Shown here piece by piece: positions 1 to 7,270 of a stretch of DNA of 64,000 nt. Source of the stretch: Mycolicibacterium aubagnense (GTDB lineage: Bacteria > Actinomycetota > Actinomycetes > Mycobacteriales > Mycobacteriaceae). Under the pieces are notes generated by a model. The model worked only from the letters and a program-made list of their open reading frames with translations, was not told where the DNA came from and did no database searches. Positions within the stretch are counted from its first letter, which is position 1, and every line of letters begins with the position of its first letter. A program made the position numbers and the translations under genes. The stretch lies in NCBI RefSeq assembly GCF_010730955.1, contig NZ_AP022577.1, positions 4,340,001-4,404,000 of the forward strand, in the 5' to 3' direction.

Positions 1-142
1 ACAGTTCGATCACCGGTTCGAGCGCATCCCCCGTGGCGTCCAACACATTTCGTAGTGTTCGGACGCGCTGCGGCGGATCCATGATGGCGGCGATCTCGTC
101 GTCGGTGACAGTCGGCCGGCCCTGTGGCGGTCCGAATCCCAT
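1..142 (-). CDS. N-terminal fragment of an unrecognised protein
   Basis: Reading leftwards from an ATG at 142-140 there is an open frame of 47 codons that runs off the window edge. A GGGAG ribosome binding site lies about five bases upstream of the ATG, and the codons look mycobacterial, so the start is credible. The visible part is acidic and hydrophilic with a Gly/Pro-rich beginning (MGFGPPQGRP). It has no signal peptide or membrane segment. It lies 56 bp downstream of the whiB-type gene on the same strand and could be co-transcribed with it. I do not recognise the family from this fragment. Confidence 0.5.
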   Translation of the reverse strand, partial: MGFGPPQGRPTVTDDEIAAIMDPPQRVRTLRNVLDATGDALEPVIEL

Positions 143-198
143 CGTGGCTCCCGTCGGTGTTCTGGTGTTGTCCCCAAGGTACCGACAGATTTACTAGA

Positions 199-561
199 TC
201 AGCTAATAAAAGCCTGTGAACTTCGCAACGCTGCGCGTTCCTTCGGCGTCGTCGCGCCCCAGATGCCGTACGGCTCGCCGGCTTCCATGGCGTGGCCGAG
301 GCATTCGCGTAGTACCGGGCAATGGTGGCAGATCTGTTTGGCGTGTTCTTCGTGGGCGACCCGCCGGGCGCCGCGATCGTCGTCGCCGGTATAGAACATC
401 TCGGCCGGTAGTCCGCGGCAGCGGGCATGCAACTGCCAGTCCCAGGCTGCGGTGGTGGCCGCGCCCCGAGTGTGGTAGCCGGGGCGCGGCCGGGGATGGG
501 TAGTGCGAGAACGGGATGCGAATGTTTCTCGGGGGCAAGGGGATACCCGCGGCAAGATCAT
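199..561 (-). CDS. WhiB-family iron-sulfur regulator, coupled to L31B
   Basis: The 120-aa product carries the WhiB pattern of four cysteines: one in HARCRG near residue 50, then C-x2-C-x5-C in [15 protein letters not shown]. The turn motif EPYGIWG and a basic, short C-terminus follow. WhiB proteins bind a 4Fe-4S cluster and act with the primary sigma factor in transcription. There is no AT-hook tail, so it is not WhiB7-like. The frame stays open much further upstream, but the ATG at 561 overlaps the stop of the L31 gene by four bases (ATGA). That argues for translational coupling and for this start. An extra Cys lies in the N-terminal extension. Which WhiB class it belongs to is unclear. Confidence 0.82.
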   Translation of the reverse strand: MILPRVSPCPRETFASRSRTTHPRPRPGYHTRGAATTAAWDWQLHARCRGLPAEMFYTGDDDRGARRVAHEEHAKQICHHCPVLRECLGHAMEAGEPYGIWGATTPKERAALRSSQAFIS

Positions 562-809
562 CGGCCGTACTTGCGGTTGAACTTCTCGACGCGACCGGCG
601 GTGTCCATGATCTGCCGCTTGCCGGTCCACACCGGGTGTGAATCCGAGGTGACGTCGACGACGATCAGGGGGTAGGTGTGAATGCCGTCGGCGGTCTGCC
701 ATTCGATGGTTCGGGAGCTGGTGGCGGTGGATCGGGTGAGGAACGTGCGTCCGGTGGTGGCGTCCTGGAAGACCACGGGGTGGTAGTCGGGGTGGATGCC
801 GGCCTTCAT
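558..809 (-). CDS. rpmE2: 50S ribosomal protein L31 type B (zinc-independent)
   Basis: The 83-aa product matches type B L31 from its start ([16 protein letters not shown]) through the [11 protein letters not shown] segment to the [10 protein letters not shown] end. It contains no cysteine at all, so it lacks the zinc-ribbon CxxC of ordinary L31. Such C-minus paralogues replace the zinc form when zinc is scarce. The ATG at 809 is preceded by a strong GGAGG. A perfect Zur-type palindrome lies about 20 bp upstream, which fits the known control of such genes by zinc limitation. The gene overlaps the downstream whiB-type gene by four bases, so the two probably form one transcript. No other alternative ribosomal protein gene is adjacent. 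Confidence 0.93.
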   Translation of the reverse strand: MKAGIHPDYHPVVFQDATTGRTFLTRSTATSSRTIEWQTADGIHTYPLIVVDVTSDSHPVWTGKRQIMDTAGRVEKFNRKYGR

Positions 810-829
810 GGGAACCTCCGTCGGCTAGG

Positions 830-844
830 TGAAAATGATTTTCA
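830..844. promoter_or_regulatory. Zur-type operator (perfect 7-1-7 palindrome)
   Basis: TGAAAAT-G-ATTTTCA is a perfect inverted repeat placed just upstream of the L31B gene. It has the size and AT-rich core of mycobacterial Zur boxes (TGAtAATnATtaTCA type). A weaker related sequence, CGAAAAT-C-ATTACCG, lies at 885-899 and could be a second site. Zinc-bound Zur would repress rpmE2 and, through coupling, the whiB-type gene. Confidence 0.8.
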
Positions 845-970
845 TTAAGGTGTAGGCGACGATACCTGAACCATCTTGGCTTGTCGAAAATCATTACCGA
901 TAAGCGCCAGCTCCCTCCCAGTCGACGTCGCTAGTGTCGGTGCACCTGGCTCAAGACAGTGAGGACACCG

Positions 971-2356
971 ATGAGGCGGTTCTGGTCTCTGGTCGCGGTG
1001 CTGCTGTGCGTGCTGGTGCTGAATACGGGTTGCTCGACGCAGCCGGAGCGGCCGTCGAACGGGCCTGCTCAACCGCGCATGCCACCCATGGGCTGGAATT
1101 CGTGGAATTCGGGCGTCGCACTCACCGCGGCCAACATCAAAGCCGTCATCGACGCCATGGTGTCGTCGGGCATGCGCGATGCCGGCTACCGCTACGTCAA
1201 TCTCGATGCCGGTTGGGCCGCGCCGCGGCGCACCGCCGCCGGTGAATTGCAGGCGGACCCAATACGTTTCCCCGACGGCATGGCCGACCTGGCGAAGTAT
1301 GCCCACGACCGTGGCATGCTGCTGGGCCTCTACGCCAGCCCGTTCAACGAGGGCTGCAGCGCTCAGCCGGCGCTGGCGGCCGCCGGCCATGAAACGCGGG
1401 ATGCGAAAGACTACGCGGACTGGGGCATCGACATGCTCAAGTACGACTGGTGCCGCAATGAGGCCGACCATCAGCATCACGTGCAGGTGTTCACCGCCAT
1501 GCGTGACGCGCTACGCGCCTCCGGTCGGCGCATCGTCTACAGCATCAATCCCAACAGCTCCGACGATCAGACGGCGGGCATCCGCTATGACTGGTCGGAT
1601 ATCGCCGACATGGCCCGTGCGACCAACGATCTGGTCCCGGTGTGGCACGACCAACTACCGCGGCTCGGCCCGCTTGACCCGTTCGCCGGGCATGTCTACC
1701 TCGGTGTGCCCGACGAATTCGCCGCAGCGGCAAAGGCGCTCGTTCCCAGCAAGCAAGGTTACTGGGTCGATGCCGACATGCTGGTCGCCGGCATCGGCTG
1801 GGACCAATGGGTCGCCGGCCATCTGAATTCGGTCCGGAACCAGCTCACCGTCGGGGCGCCGCCCGACGCGGTGCGGCAGTTCTCGGCGGCGGCCGATGAC
1901 CAACTTCTGCACGCGGTGACCGACCATCAACCCAATCTGACCACCGACGAGCAGCGTGCCCACCTGTCGCTGTGGTCGATGCTGTCGGCGCCGCTGATCG
2001 CCGGCAACGACGTCCGTGCCATGAGCAAGGACACCCAAGAGCTCCTGACCAACCGGGATGTCATTGCCGTCGACCAGGATTCGCTGACCGCGCCCATGCA
2101 TCCCCTGGCCATCGATCCGCGGGTACTGCTGAAGTGGCTGTCCGACGGCGCCATGGCGGTGGCGCTCGTCAACGGTTCTGACAAGCCGGTCACCATGGCG
2201 ACAACCGCCGCGGCAGCGGGCCTACCGGCCGTCCACTGCTACACGGTCCGGGATACCTGGACCCACCAGGACCGCTCCAGCACCGGCGCGATCGACGGCG
2301 GAATCGTTCCACCGCATGCCGTTACGCTGCTGCGCGTCACTCCTCGGTGTCCTTGA
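971..2356 (+). CDS. secreted alpha-galactosidase-type glycoside hydrolase (GH27)
   Basis: The product (461 aa from the ATG at 971) has the GH27 signature PPMGWNSWN at residues 38-46 and the nucleophile motif MLKYDWC with Asp near 159. The likely acid/base Asp lies near 220 in the ARATNDL segment, followed by the YWVDADMLV motif. A C-terminal beta domain completes the family length. Family members hydrolyse terminal alpha-galactosides or related sugars. The N-terminus is hydrophobic and ends in LNTGC, so it is probably exported as a lipoprotein, although Asn at -3 is unusual for a lipobox. A GTG at 959 is in frame, but GAGG at 961-964 is well placed for the ATG at 971. The gene is divergent from rpmE2, and the substrate is not evident from context. 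Confidence 0.88.
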   Translation: MRRFWSLVAVLLCVLVLNTGCSTQPERPSNGPAQPRMPPMGWNSWNSGVALTAANIKAVIDAMVSSGMRDAGYRYVNLDAGWAAPRRTAAGELQADPIRFPDGMADLAKYAHDRGMLLGLYASPFNEGCSAQPALAAAGHETRDAKDYADWGIDMLKYDWCRNEADHQHHVQVFTAMRDALRASGRRIVYSINPNSSDDQTAGIRYDWSDIADMARATNDLVPVWHDQLPRLGPLDPFAGHVYLGVPDEFAAAAKALVPSKQGYWVDADMLVAGIGWDQWVAGHLNSVRNQLTVGAPPDAVRQFSAAADDQLLHAVTDHQPNLTTDEQRAHLSLWSMLSAPLIAGNDVRAMSKDTQELLTNRDVIAVDQDSLTAPMHPLAIDPRVLLKWLSDGAMAVALVNGSDKPVTMATTAAAAGLPAVHCYTVRDTWTHQDRSSTGAIDGGIVPPHAVTLLRVTPRCP

Positions 2357-2483
2357 CGTCGGTGACCTCGGCCGGCCGGGCCACTGCCCAGCCGATGAAT
2401 CCTCTGCGGACCGGCGGCGCCGGGCCGAACTGACCCGGCCGAGCACACTCCACGGTGCACCGTCCACCGGTAACGTTTGCAGC

Positions 2484-3482
2484 GTGCCGGAATCGACCAC
2501 GGATGAACTGGCCTCGCTGGGGTTCTTCTCCAGTTGCCATCGGGAGGACCTCGACCGGCTCGCGCCGTTGCTGCGTCCACTGACGGCCGAACCCGGCAGG
2601 GTGCTGATGACGCAGGGTGAAATTGCGTCGTCGTTCATTCTGATCAGCGCCGGCAGTGTCCGGATGACGCACACCGGCTCGGACGGCGAGCTCGTCGTCC
2701 ACACCATCGGCGCGGGCCTGATCGTCGGTGAGATCGCGCTGCTGCGGGGTGGCACCCGCAACGCCACGGTGGTGGTCACCGAACCGCTGGCGGGGTGGAT
2801 CGGCGGGCATGACGCGCTGGCAGCCATGCTCGAGGTGCCCTGCATGGCCGAGCGGCTGGTGCGCACGGCGCGGCAACGGCTCGCGGAGTTCATCACGCCG
2901 CTTCCGGTGAAGCTGAGGGACGGCAGTCAGATGTACCTGCGGCCCGTCCTGCCAGGAGACAACCCGCGCGTGCGCCAGGGTCCCGTCCGTTTTTCGACCG
3001 AGACCATGTACCGCCGGTTCCAGACGGCTTACGAGCCCAGCCCGGCGCTGATGGCCTACCTGTTCGAGGTCGACTACGTGGACCATTTCGTCTGGGTGCT
3101 GACCGACGGTGTTGATGGACCCGACGGGCCCATGGTTGCTGACGCGAGATTCGTTCGGCTGCACGAGGATCCGACGGTCGCCGAGGTGGCTTTCATGGTC
3201 GGTGACGACTATCAGGGCCGGGGCATCGGGACTTTCCTGATGGATGCGCTGGTGCCCGCCGCCCGGGGCTCCGGCATCGAGCGATTCGCGGCGCGGGTGC
3301 TGTCCGACAACTTTCCGATGCGCAAGATACTCGAGCACTACGGTGCCACCTGGGAGCGCGACGACCGCAACATGATCGTCACCGAGTTCGACGTCCCGAA
3401 GCCCGGGCAATTGTCGTTGTCGCGCAGGAAGTATCGCGACATCTACACACTGGCGCAGCATGTGATCAAGGCGGTCGCCTGA
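2484..3482 (+). CDS. pat: cAMP-regulated protein lysine acetyltransferase (Pat)
   Basis: This is a two-domain protein of 332 aa, matching the length of mycobacterial Pat (Rv0998). Residues about 10-130 form a cyclic-nucleotide-binding domain with the phosphate-binding cassette GEIALLRGGTRNA (Glu83 and Arg92). Residues about 145-310 form a GNAT domain with the acetyl-CoA motif DDYQGRGIG and the VAEVAF strand carrying the catalytic Glu position. The known family enzyme acetylates acetyl-CoA synthetase and other acyl-CoA ligases when cAMP binds. The GTG at 2484 starts the conserved region and gives the expected length. The stop overlaps the next start by one base (TGATG), so the two genes are probably co-translated. 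Confidence 0.9.
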   Translation: MPESTTDELASLGFFSSCHREDLDRLAPLLRPLTAEPGRVLMTQGEIASSFILISAGSVRMTHTGSDGELVVHTIGAGLIVGEIALLRGGTRNATVVVTEPLAGWIGGHDALAAMLEVPCMAERLVRTARQRLAEFITPLPVKLRDGSQMYLRPVLPGDNPRVRQGPVRFSTETMYRRFQTAYEPSPALMAYLFEVDYVDHFVWVLTDGVDGPDGPMVADARFVRLHEDPTVAEVAFMVGDDYQGRGIGTFLMDALVPAARGSGIERFAARVLSDNFPMRKILEHYGATWERDDRNMIVTEFDVPKPGQLSLSRRKYRDIYTLAQHVIKAVA

Positions 3483-4318
3483 TGACGGAATCGCTGTATT
3501 CAAGGCGTCCGCTGCTGAACAAGGACACCGCGGCGTGTATCTCGCTGGCCGCCCGGCCCAGCAACATCGGTACGCGCTTTCACAACTACCTCTACAACGA
3601 GCTGGGCCTGGATTTCGTCTACAAGGCCTTCACCACGACGGACATCGTTGCCGCGATCGGCGGCGTCCGGGCCCTGGGTATCCGCGGCTGCTCGGTGTCC
3701 ATGCCGTTCAAAGAGGACGTCATCGCGCTGGTCGATGAGCTGGAAGAGTCTGCGCGCGTGATCAATTCGGTCAACACCATCGTCAACGACGCGGGGCGGC
3801 TCACCGCCTGCAACACCGACTACCTGGCGATCGCCCGGCTCATCGACGAGCATGGCCTGGATCCCGCCGCGTCGTTGCTCATCCGCGGTAGCGGTGGAAT
3901 GGCCAGCGCGGTGGCAGCGGCCTTCCGGGACAAGGGATTCAAGACGGGCACCATCGTGGCCCGCAACCCGGAGACCGGCAGCCGGCTGGCTGATCGCCTC
4001 GGGTACCGCTACGCCGCCGCCGCCGCAGCCGGCGCGGACGTCGTCGTCAATGTCACCCCGATCGGCATGGCCGGCGGCGCCGAAGCGGACGATCTGTCCT
4101 TCGGTCCCGATGTTATTGCCAAGGCACACACCGTGTTCGACGTCGTGGCGCTGCCGTCGGAGACTCCACTGGTGCGCACGGCTCGCGCGGCCGGGATTCC
4201 GGTCATCACCGGCGCCGAGGTGATCGCTCTGCAGGCTGCCGAACAGTTCGAGCGCTACACCGGGGTGCGGCCGACCGCCGAGCAGGTGGCCGCGGCGTCA
4301 GCGTTCTCCCGCGCCTGA
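3482..4318 (+). CDS. shikimate dehydrogenase-like oxidoreductase
   Basis: The 278-aa protein has the shikimate dehydrogenase layout. It shows SMPFKEDV with the catalytic Lys, INSVNTIV, CNTDYLAI with the catalytic Asp, a Rossmann glycine loop IRGSGGMASA and NVTPIGM. The usual N-terminal substrate motif (G-x-P-x-x-H-S-x-S-P) is replaced by CISLAARPSNIGTRFHNYLY, so the substrate may differ from shikimate. It is probably not the main AroE of the aromatic pathway. It is coupled to pat with a one-base overlap, so it may act with, or be modified by, the acetyltransferase. That link is inference from position only. Confidence 0.75.
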   Translation: MTESLYSRRPLLNKDTAACISLAARPSNIGTRFHNYLYNELGLDFVYKAFTTTDIVAAIGGVRALGIRGCSVSMPFKEDVIALVDELEESARVINSVNTIVNDAGRLTACNTDYLAIARLIDEHGLDPAASLLIRGSGGMASAVAAAFRDKGFKTGTIVARNPETGSRLADRLGYRYAAAAAAGADVVVNVTPIGMAGGAEADDLSFGPDVIAKAHTVFDVVALPSETPLVRTARAAGIPVITGAEVIALQAAEQFERYTGVRPTAEQVAAASAFSRA

Positions 4319-4333
4319 ATTGCGGTGCCTGGC

Positions 4334-5029
4334 TCAGGGGGCGGTGATGGTCAGCGACTTGTCGATCGCCGCCGTCGCGTCCATCAGCGGCCCGATCGTG
4401 TCCTTCGTGCCGCTGGCGTTGATCTGCAACACGATCACGCCGTCCTTGGTCGGGATGGCCGCCGTCTTCTGGGCCATCAGCCGATCTTTGCCGTCCTGGT
4501 TGTACATGCCGCCGACCTGACACGCCTTGAACCCGCCGAGCTTGGCTTCGCAGTTGGTGCCGGCGTCCTGCCAGTTGTGGAGGTTCTGCAGCTCACCGGG
4601 CGCGTACTGCAGCACCTCATCGGCATTGCCGCCCGGCAGCTTCGAGACGAGCACGATGATCGTCGGCGGGTCGGCCTTCATGGCCGGGTCGTCGAATTTG
4701 CTTGCGCTCCAAGCCCATTTCGGGGTCAGCGCGCCGGCGTCCACCCAGCCTTGGGGGAGCGGCATGTTCAGTGTCGGAGCCCCGGCGTCGCCGGGATGCA
4801 ACTGCTGCTCGGTGATGTTCTTCTCGTGCAGGTAGTCCCGAATGGTCTTCTTCGGCGCCGCGGGCGCGGCGGGGCCCGAGGTCGGTGCCGCCGCGGCACT
4901 GGTGCTCGAGGCGCTGCTGGAAGCGGACGTCGACGACGACGCAGGTTTCGAGCCCGAGTTGCATGCACTCGTACCCAGCGCACCCACGGTCACGGCCAGC
5001 ACAAGGCCGGCAACCTTCATCGGCAACAT
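4334..5029 (-). CDS. LpqN/LpqT-family lipoprotein
   Basis: The 231-aa product begins MLPMKVAGLVLAVTVGALG, followed by the lipobox TSAC, so it is exported and lipid-anchored. A Ser/Ala/Thr/Pro-rich linker of about 45 residues leads to a globular domain with the PLPQGWVDAG, PTIIVLVSKLPG and NWQDAGTNCEAKLGGFKACQVGG segments typical of the mycobacterial LpqN/LpqT family. Two Cys in the last segment probably form a disulfide. The ATG at 5029 is chosen because AGGAG lies six bases upstream; an ATG at 5020 is also possible. The gene faces the AroE-like gene convergently and is divergent from the next lipoprotein. Its biochemical function is not known to me. Confidence 0.8.
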   Translation of the reverse strand: MLPMKVAGLVLAVTVGALGTSACNSGSKPASSSTSASSSASSTSAAAAPTSGPAAPAAPKKTIRDYLHEKNITEQQLHPGDAGAPTLNMPLPQGWVDAGALTPKWAWSASKFDDPAMKADPPTIIVLVSKLPGGNADEVLQYAPGELQNLHNWQDAGTNCEAKLGGFKACQVGGMYNQDGKDRLMAQKTAAIPTKDGVIVLQINASGTKDTIGPLMDATAAIDKSLTITAP

Positions 5030-5177
5030 TTGCGTCTCCTGTCGTCGGATGCAGACTACGGGGCGGAGGTGGCCGGTGGCGCGAGCTTTCGTTCCTGCGG
5101 GGCATCGGCAAAACATGTTCCGGCGTGGCGTCGGACATTGTCCGGGGTCGGCGGGTTTGCCGTGCTATCAACAGCAA

Positions 5178-5852
5178 ATGCGCGCACTCGCGTGGTCGAC
5201 GGTGGTTCTGCTGTGCGCGGCGTGCGGATCGACCACCGAAGCCGAGAGGCCGACCACCACTGCGGCCGCGAAGCCGGCCGACCCCGCCGCGATCGGCCGG
5301 ATGCGCCAACAGCTGCCCAAGGAGCTGCAGAGCTACGAGTTGGGTGCGTTGCCCGCGCCGGCTGCGCCGCCGACCTTCTGGGGCATGTCGTCCGAGTCGG
5401 CTGCGGACCCACCGGCCTGTGCAGCGTTGGTGGCGGCCCCTGCTGACGGTGTGCGCGGCTGGTCGGCGTCGGGGCCGGGCGGCATCGTGTACGTGACCGC
5501 GGCGCCAGGCGGCGCCCCCGCGCCCGAGCTCGTCGGCGACTGTCACACCTGGACATTGAGCACGAGCCGGGCCCAGGCGGCCATCGACGTCACCGACGCG
5601 CCCGGGATCGCCGACGCCCGAACGCTGGGCATGACGGCCCACATCACCACCAGCGTCGAGAACGGTGCGCAAACCCATTCGCAGGCAACGACTCTGGTCG
5701 CGTACGTCGACTCGGTGGCGGTTTCGATCACCATGGTGACCGATCCCGGGGCCGTCGCGCCGCCGCTGCCGGCGGACCTCCCTGCGACTTTGTTGGCGGC
5801 AGCTGTGCGGTCGGTGCGGGGCATCCCGGCCGCGGACGGGTTGGCCCGGTAG
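5178..5852 (+). CDS. putative lipoprotein of unknown function
   Basis: The 224-aa product starts MRALAWSTVVLLCAACGST, a clear lipoprotein signal with lipobox LCAAC. After a short Thr/Ala-rich linker comes a domain with an early Cys pair (PPACAAL and GDCHTW) and several beta-like stretches. It resembles the small exported proteins found downstream of pat in mycobacteria (Rv0999 neighbourhood), but I cannot name a domain securely. It lies 10 bp upstream of another lipoprotein gene on the same strand, so the two form a likely operon and may be diverged paralogues. Confidence 0.68.
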   Translation: MRALAWSTVVLLCAACGSTTEAERPTTTAAAKPADPAAIGRMRQQLPKELQSYELGALPAPAAPPTFWGMSSESAADPPACAALVAAPADGVRGWSASGPGGIVYVTAAPGGAPAPELVGDCHTWTLSTSRAQAAIDVTDAPGIADARTLGMTAHITTSVENGAQTHSQATTLVAYVDSVAVSITMVTDPGAVAPPLPADLPATLLAAAVRSVRGIPAADGLAR

Positions 5853-5862
5853 ATTCGCCACA

Positions 5863-6519
5863 ATGCGCAGAACGGTGCTCGTGGTGGCCTCCGCCGGTCT
5901 GGTGGCGGCATGCACGACTCACACCCAGGTGGTCGTTGACCCCGACATCACGAAAATCCTTGACCTGAAGAGTACTTTCGGGCCGGACTACCAGGTCAAG
6001 ACGGTCGCGCCGACGGGCATCGACCCCCGCGCGTTCGCCCCGCAGACGTTGCCGCCCGGCCTGAAGTTCGAGCCACCGGAATGCGCGAAGTTCGCCTCCG
6101 GCATGGCCGTCTCCCCAGGTGCCAAGGGCAACATGACCGCTGTCACCGCCGAAGGGCAGGGCAACCGGTTCGTGATCCTGGCGGTCGAGACGTCCGAGCC
6201 CATCGCGCCGGCGGATCCGGGTGACGCCTGCAAGAAGGTCGCTTTCTCCGGTGCGGGCGTGCGGGGGTTGGTCGAAGAGGTGCCGGCCCCGGCCATCGAC
6301 GGCGTGAAGACGCTGGGTACCCACCGCTTTCTCGAGACGGTGGCCGGTGGCAAGCCGGCCTCGGGTCAGCTCTACAACTATGTCGCCCGTTTCGGCAGGT
6401 TCCTGGTGATCGTCACGGCCAACTCGCTCGTCGAGCCGGATAAGCCCGTCGTGCCGGTGAATACGCAGCAGGCGACGGAGTTGCTGACCAAGTCGGTCAC
6501 CGCGGTTCGCGGAACTTAG
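5863..6519 (+). CDS. putative lipoprotein (DUF5642-like, Rv0999 position)
   Basis: The 218-aa product has a signal peptide ending in lipobox LVAAC near residue 17. The mature part shows DYQVKTVAPTGIDPRAFAPQ, FEPPECAKFASG and GDACKKVAFSG, with two Cys that could pair, and ends in an amphipathic helix. The layout fits a mycobacterial DUF5642-type exported protein. It occupies the position of Rv0999 between pat and alkB in M. tuberculosis. It starts 10 bp after the previous lipoprotein gene and is convergent with alkB, 24 bp away. The family assignment is tentative; export is the secure part. Confidence 0.7.
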   Translation: MRRTVLVVASAGLVAACTTHTQVVVDPDITKILDLKSTFGPDYQVKTVAPTGIDPRAFAPQTLPPGLKFEPPECAKFASGMAVSPGAKGNMTAVTAEGQGNRFVILAVETSEPIAPADPGDACKKVAFSGAGVRGLVEEVPAPAIDGVKTLGTHRFLETVAGGKPASGQLYNYVARFGRFLVIVTANSLVEPDKPVVPVNTQQATELLTKSVTAVRGT

Positions 6520-6543
6520 GCACTGCCATCCGGGTCGGAGTGA

Positions 6544-7182
6544 TTACCGCACGTTGCGCGGCCGGAACTGAATGCTGATCCGCGGCCCCGTGGGGCGGGC
6601 GGTCTTCGGCACCGCGTGCTCCCAGGTGCGCTGGCAGGACCCGCCCATCACCAACAGGTCACCGTGGTCCTGTGGTAGCCGAATGCTGGTGCGCCGTCCG
6701 CCGGAGGCGGACCGTGACTCGCGACCGTCGGGCGTCGTCGCCCGCGGGCGCAGCGCGAAAACCCTTGTTGCTCCCAGACTGAGCACCGCGACCATGGTGT
6801 CCTCTGTGCTGCTGCGGCCGATGGTGTCGCCGTGCCAGGCGACGCTGTCCGCGCCGTCGCGGTACAGGCACAGGCCGACGCTGGTGAAGGGCTCGCCGAG
6901 TTCGCGGGCGTAGGCGTCGTTGAGCCGTACCCGCAGGCGCGCGAGACCGGGATGCGGTGCCCGCTCCTGGGTCAGGTCGTGGAAGCTGACCAGACGCGGT
7001 ACGTCGAGCACCTTGTCGTACATCTGGCGCTGTTCGGCGCGCCAGGGAATTGCGGTCAGCAGCTCGTCGAAAAGGCTGTCGGCGCCCGTCAGCCAGCCGG
7101 CGCGGACGTCGACCCAGGCGCCGTCGTCGAGCCACCGCCGTTCGGCATGGTCGAACAGCGAACCCTGAACCGCCAAGGACAC
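6544..7182 (-). CDS. alkB: AlkB-family 2-oxoglutarate/Fe(II) dioxygenase
   Basis: The 212-aa protein has the AlkB fold markers: the iron-binding HxD in VAWHGDTIG, the distal His in RTWEHAVPKT, and the 2-oxoglutarate-binding arginines in GPRISIQFR near the C-terminus. AlkB enzymes repair N-alkylated bases in DNA or RNA by oxidative demethylation. Size and position (between the lipoproteins and pmt) match Rv1000c. Translation begins at GTG 7182. There is no sign of an adaptive-response partner (ada or alkA) nearby. Confidence 0.86.
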   Translation of the reverse strand: MSLAVQGSLFDHAERRWLDDGAWVDVRAGWLTGADSLFDELLTAIPWRAEQRQMYDKVLDVPRLVSFHDLTQERAPHPGLARLRVRLNDAYARELGEPFTSVGLCLYRDGADSVAWHGDTIGRSSTEDTMVAVLSLGATRVFALRPRATTPDGRESRSASGGRRTSIRLPQDHGDLLVMGGSCQRTWEHAVPKTARPTGPRISIQFRPRNVR

Positions 7183-7270
7183 CCCGCGATCTTATCGCAC
7201 AGGCGTTCGATGTGCCGGAAGCCCTTCGGCCGGCTCTGCGGCGGGTGTCGCTACTGGCACGTGTGCAGGC

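Noticed and set aside
562..894. Upstream extension of the whiB-type frame across the L31 gene
   Set aside because: The extra residues are the antisense-like, His/Arg-rich reading of rpmE2 in another frame. The ATGA overlap at 558-561 gives a better start.
885..899. Second Zur box before the GH27 gene
   Set aside because: CGAAAAT-C-ATTACCG keeps only part of the palindrome, so it is mentioned as a weak site but not listed separately.
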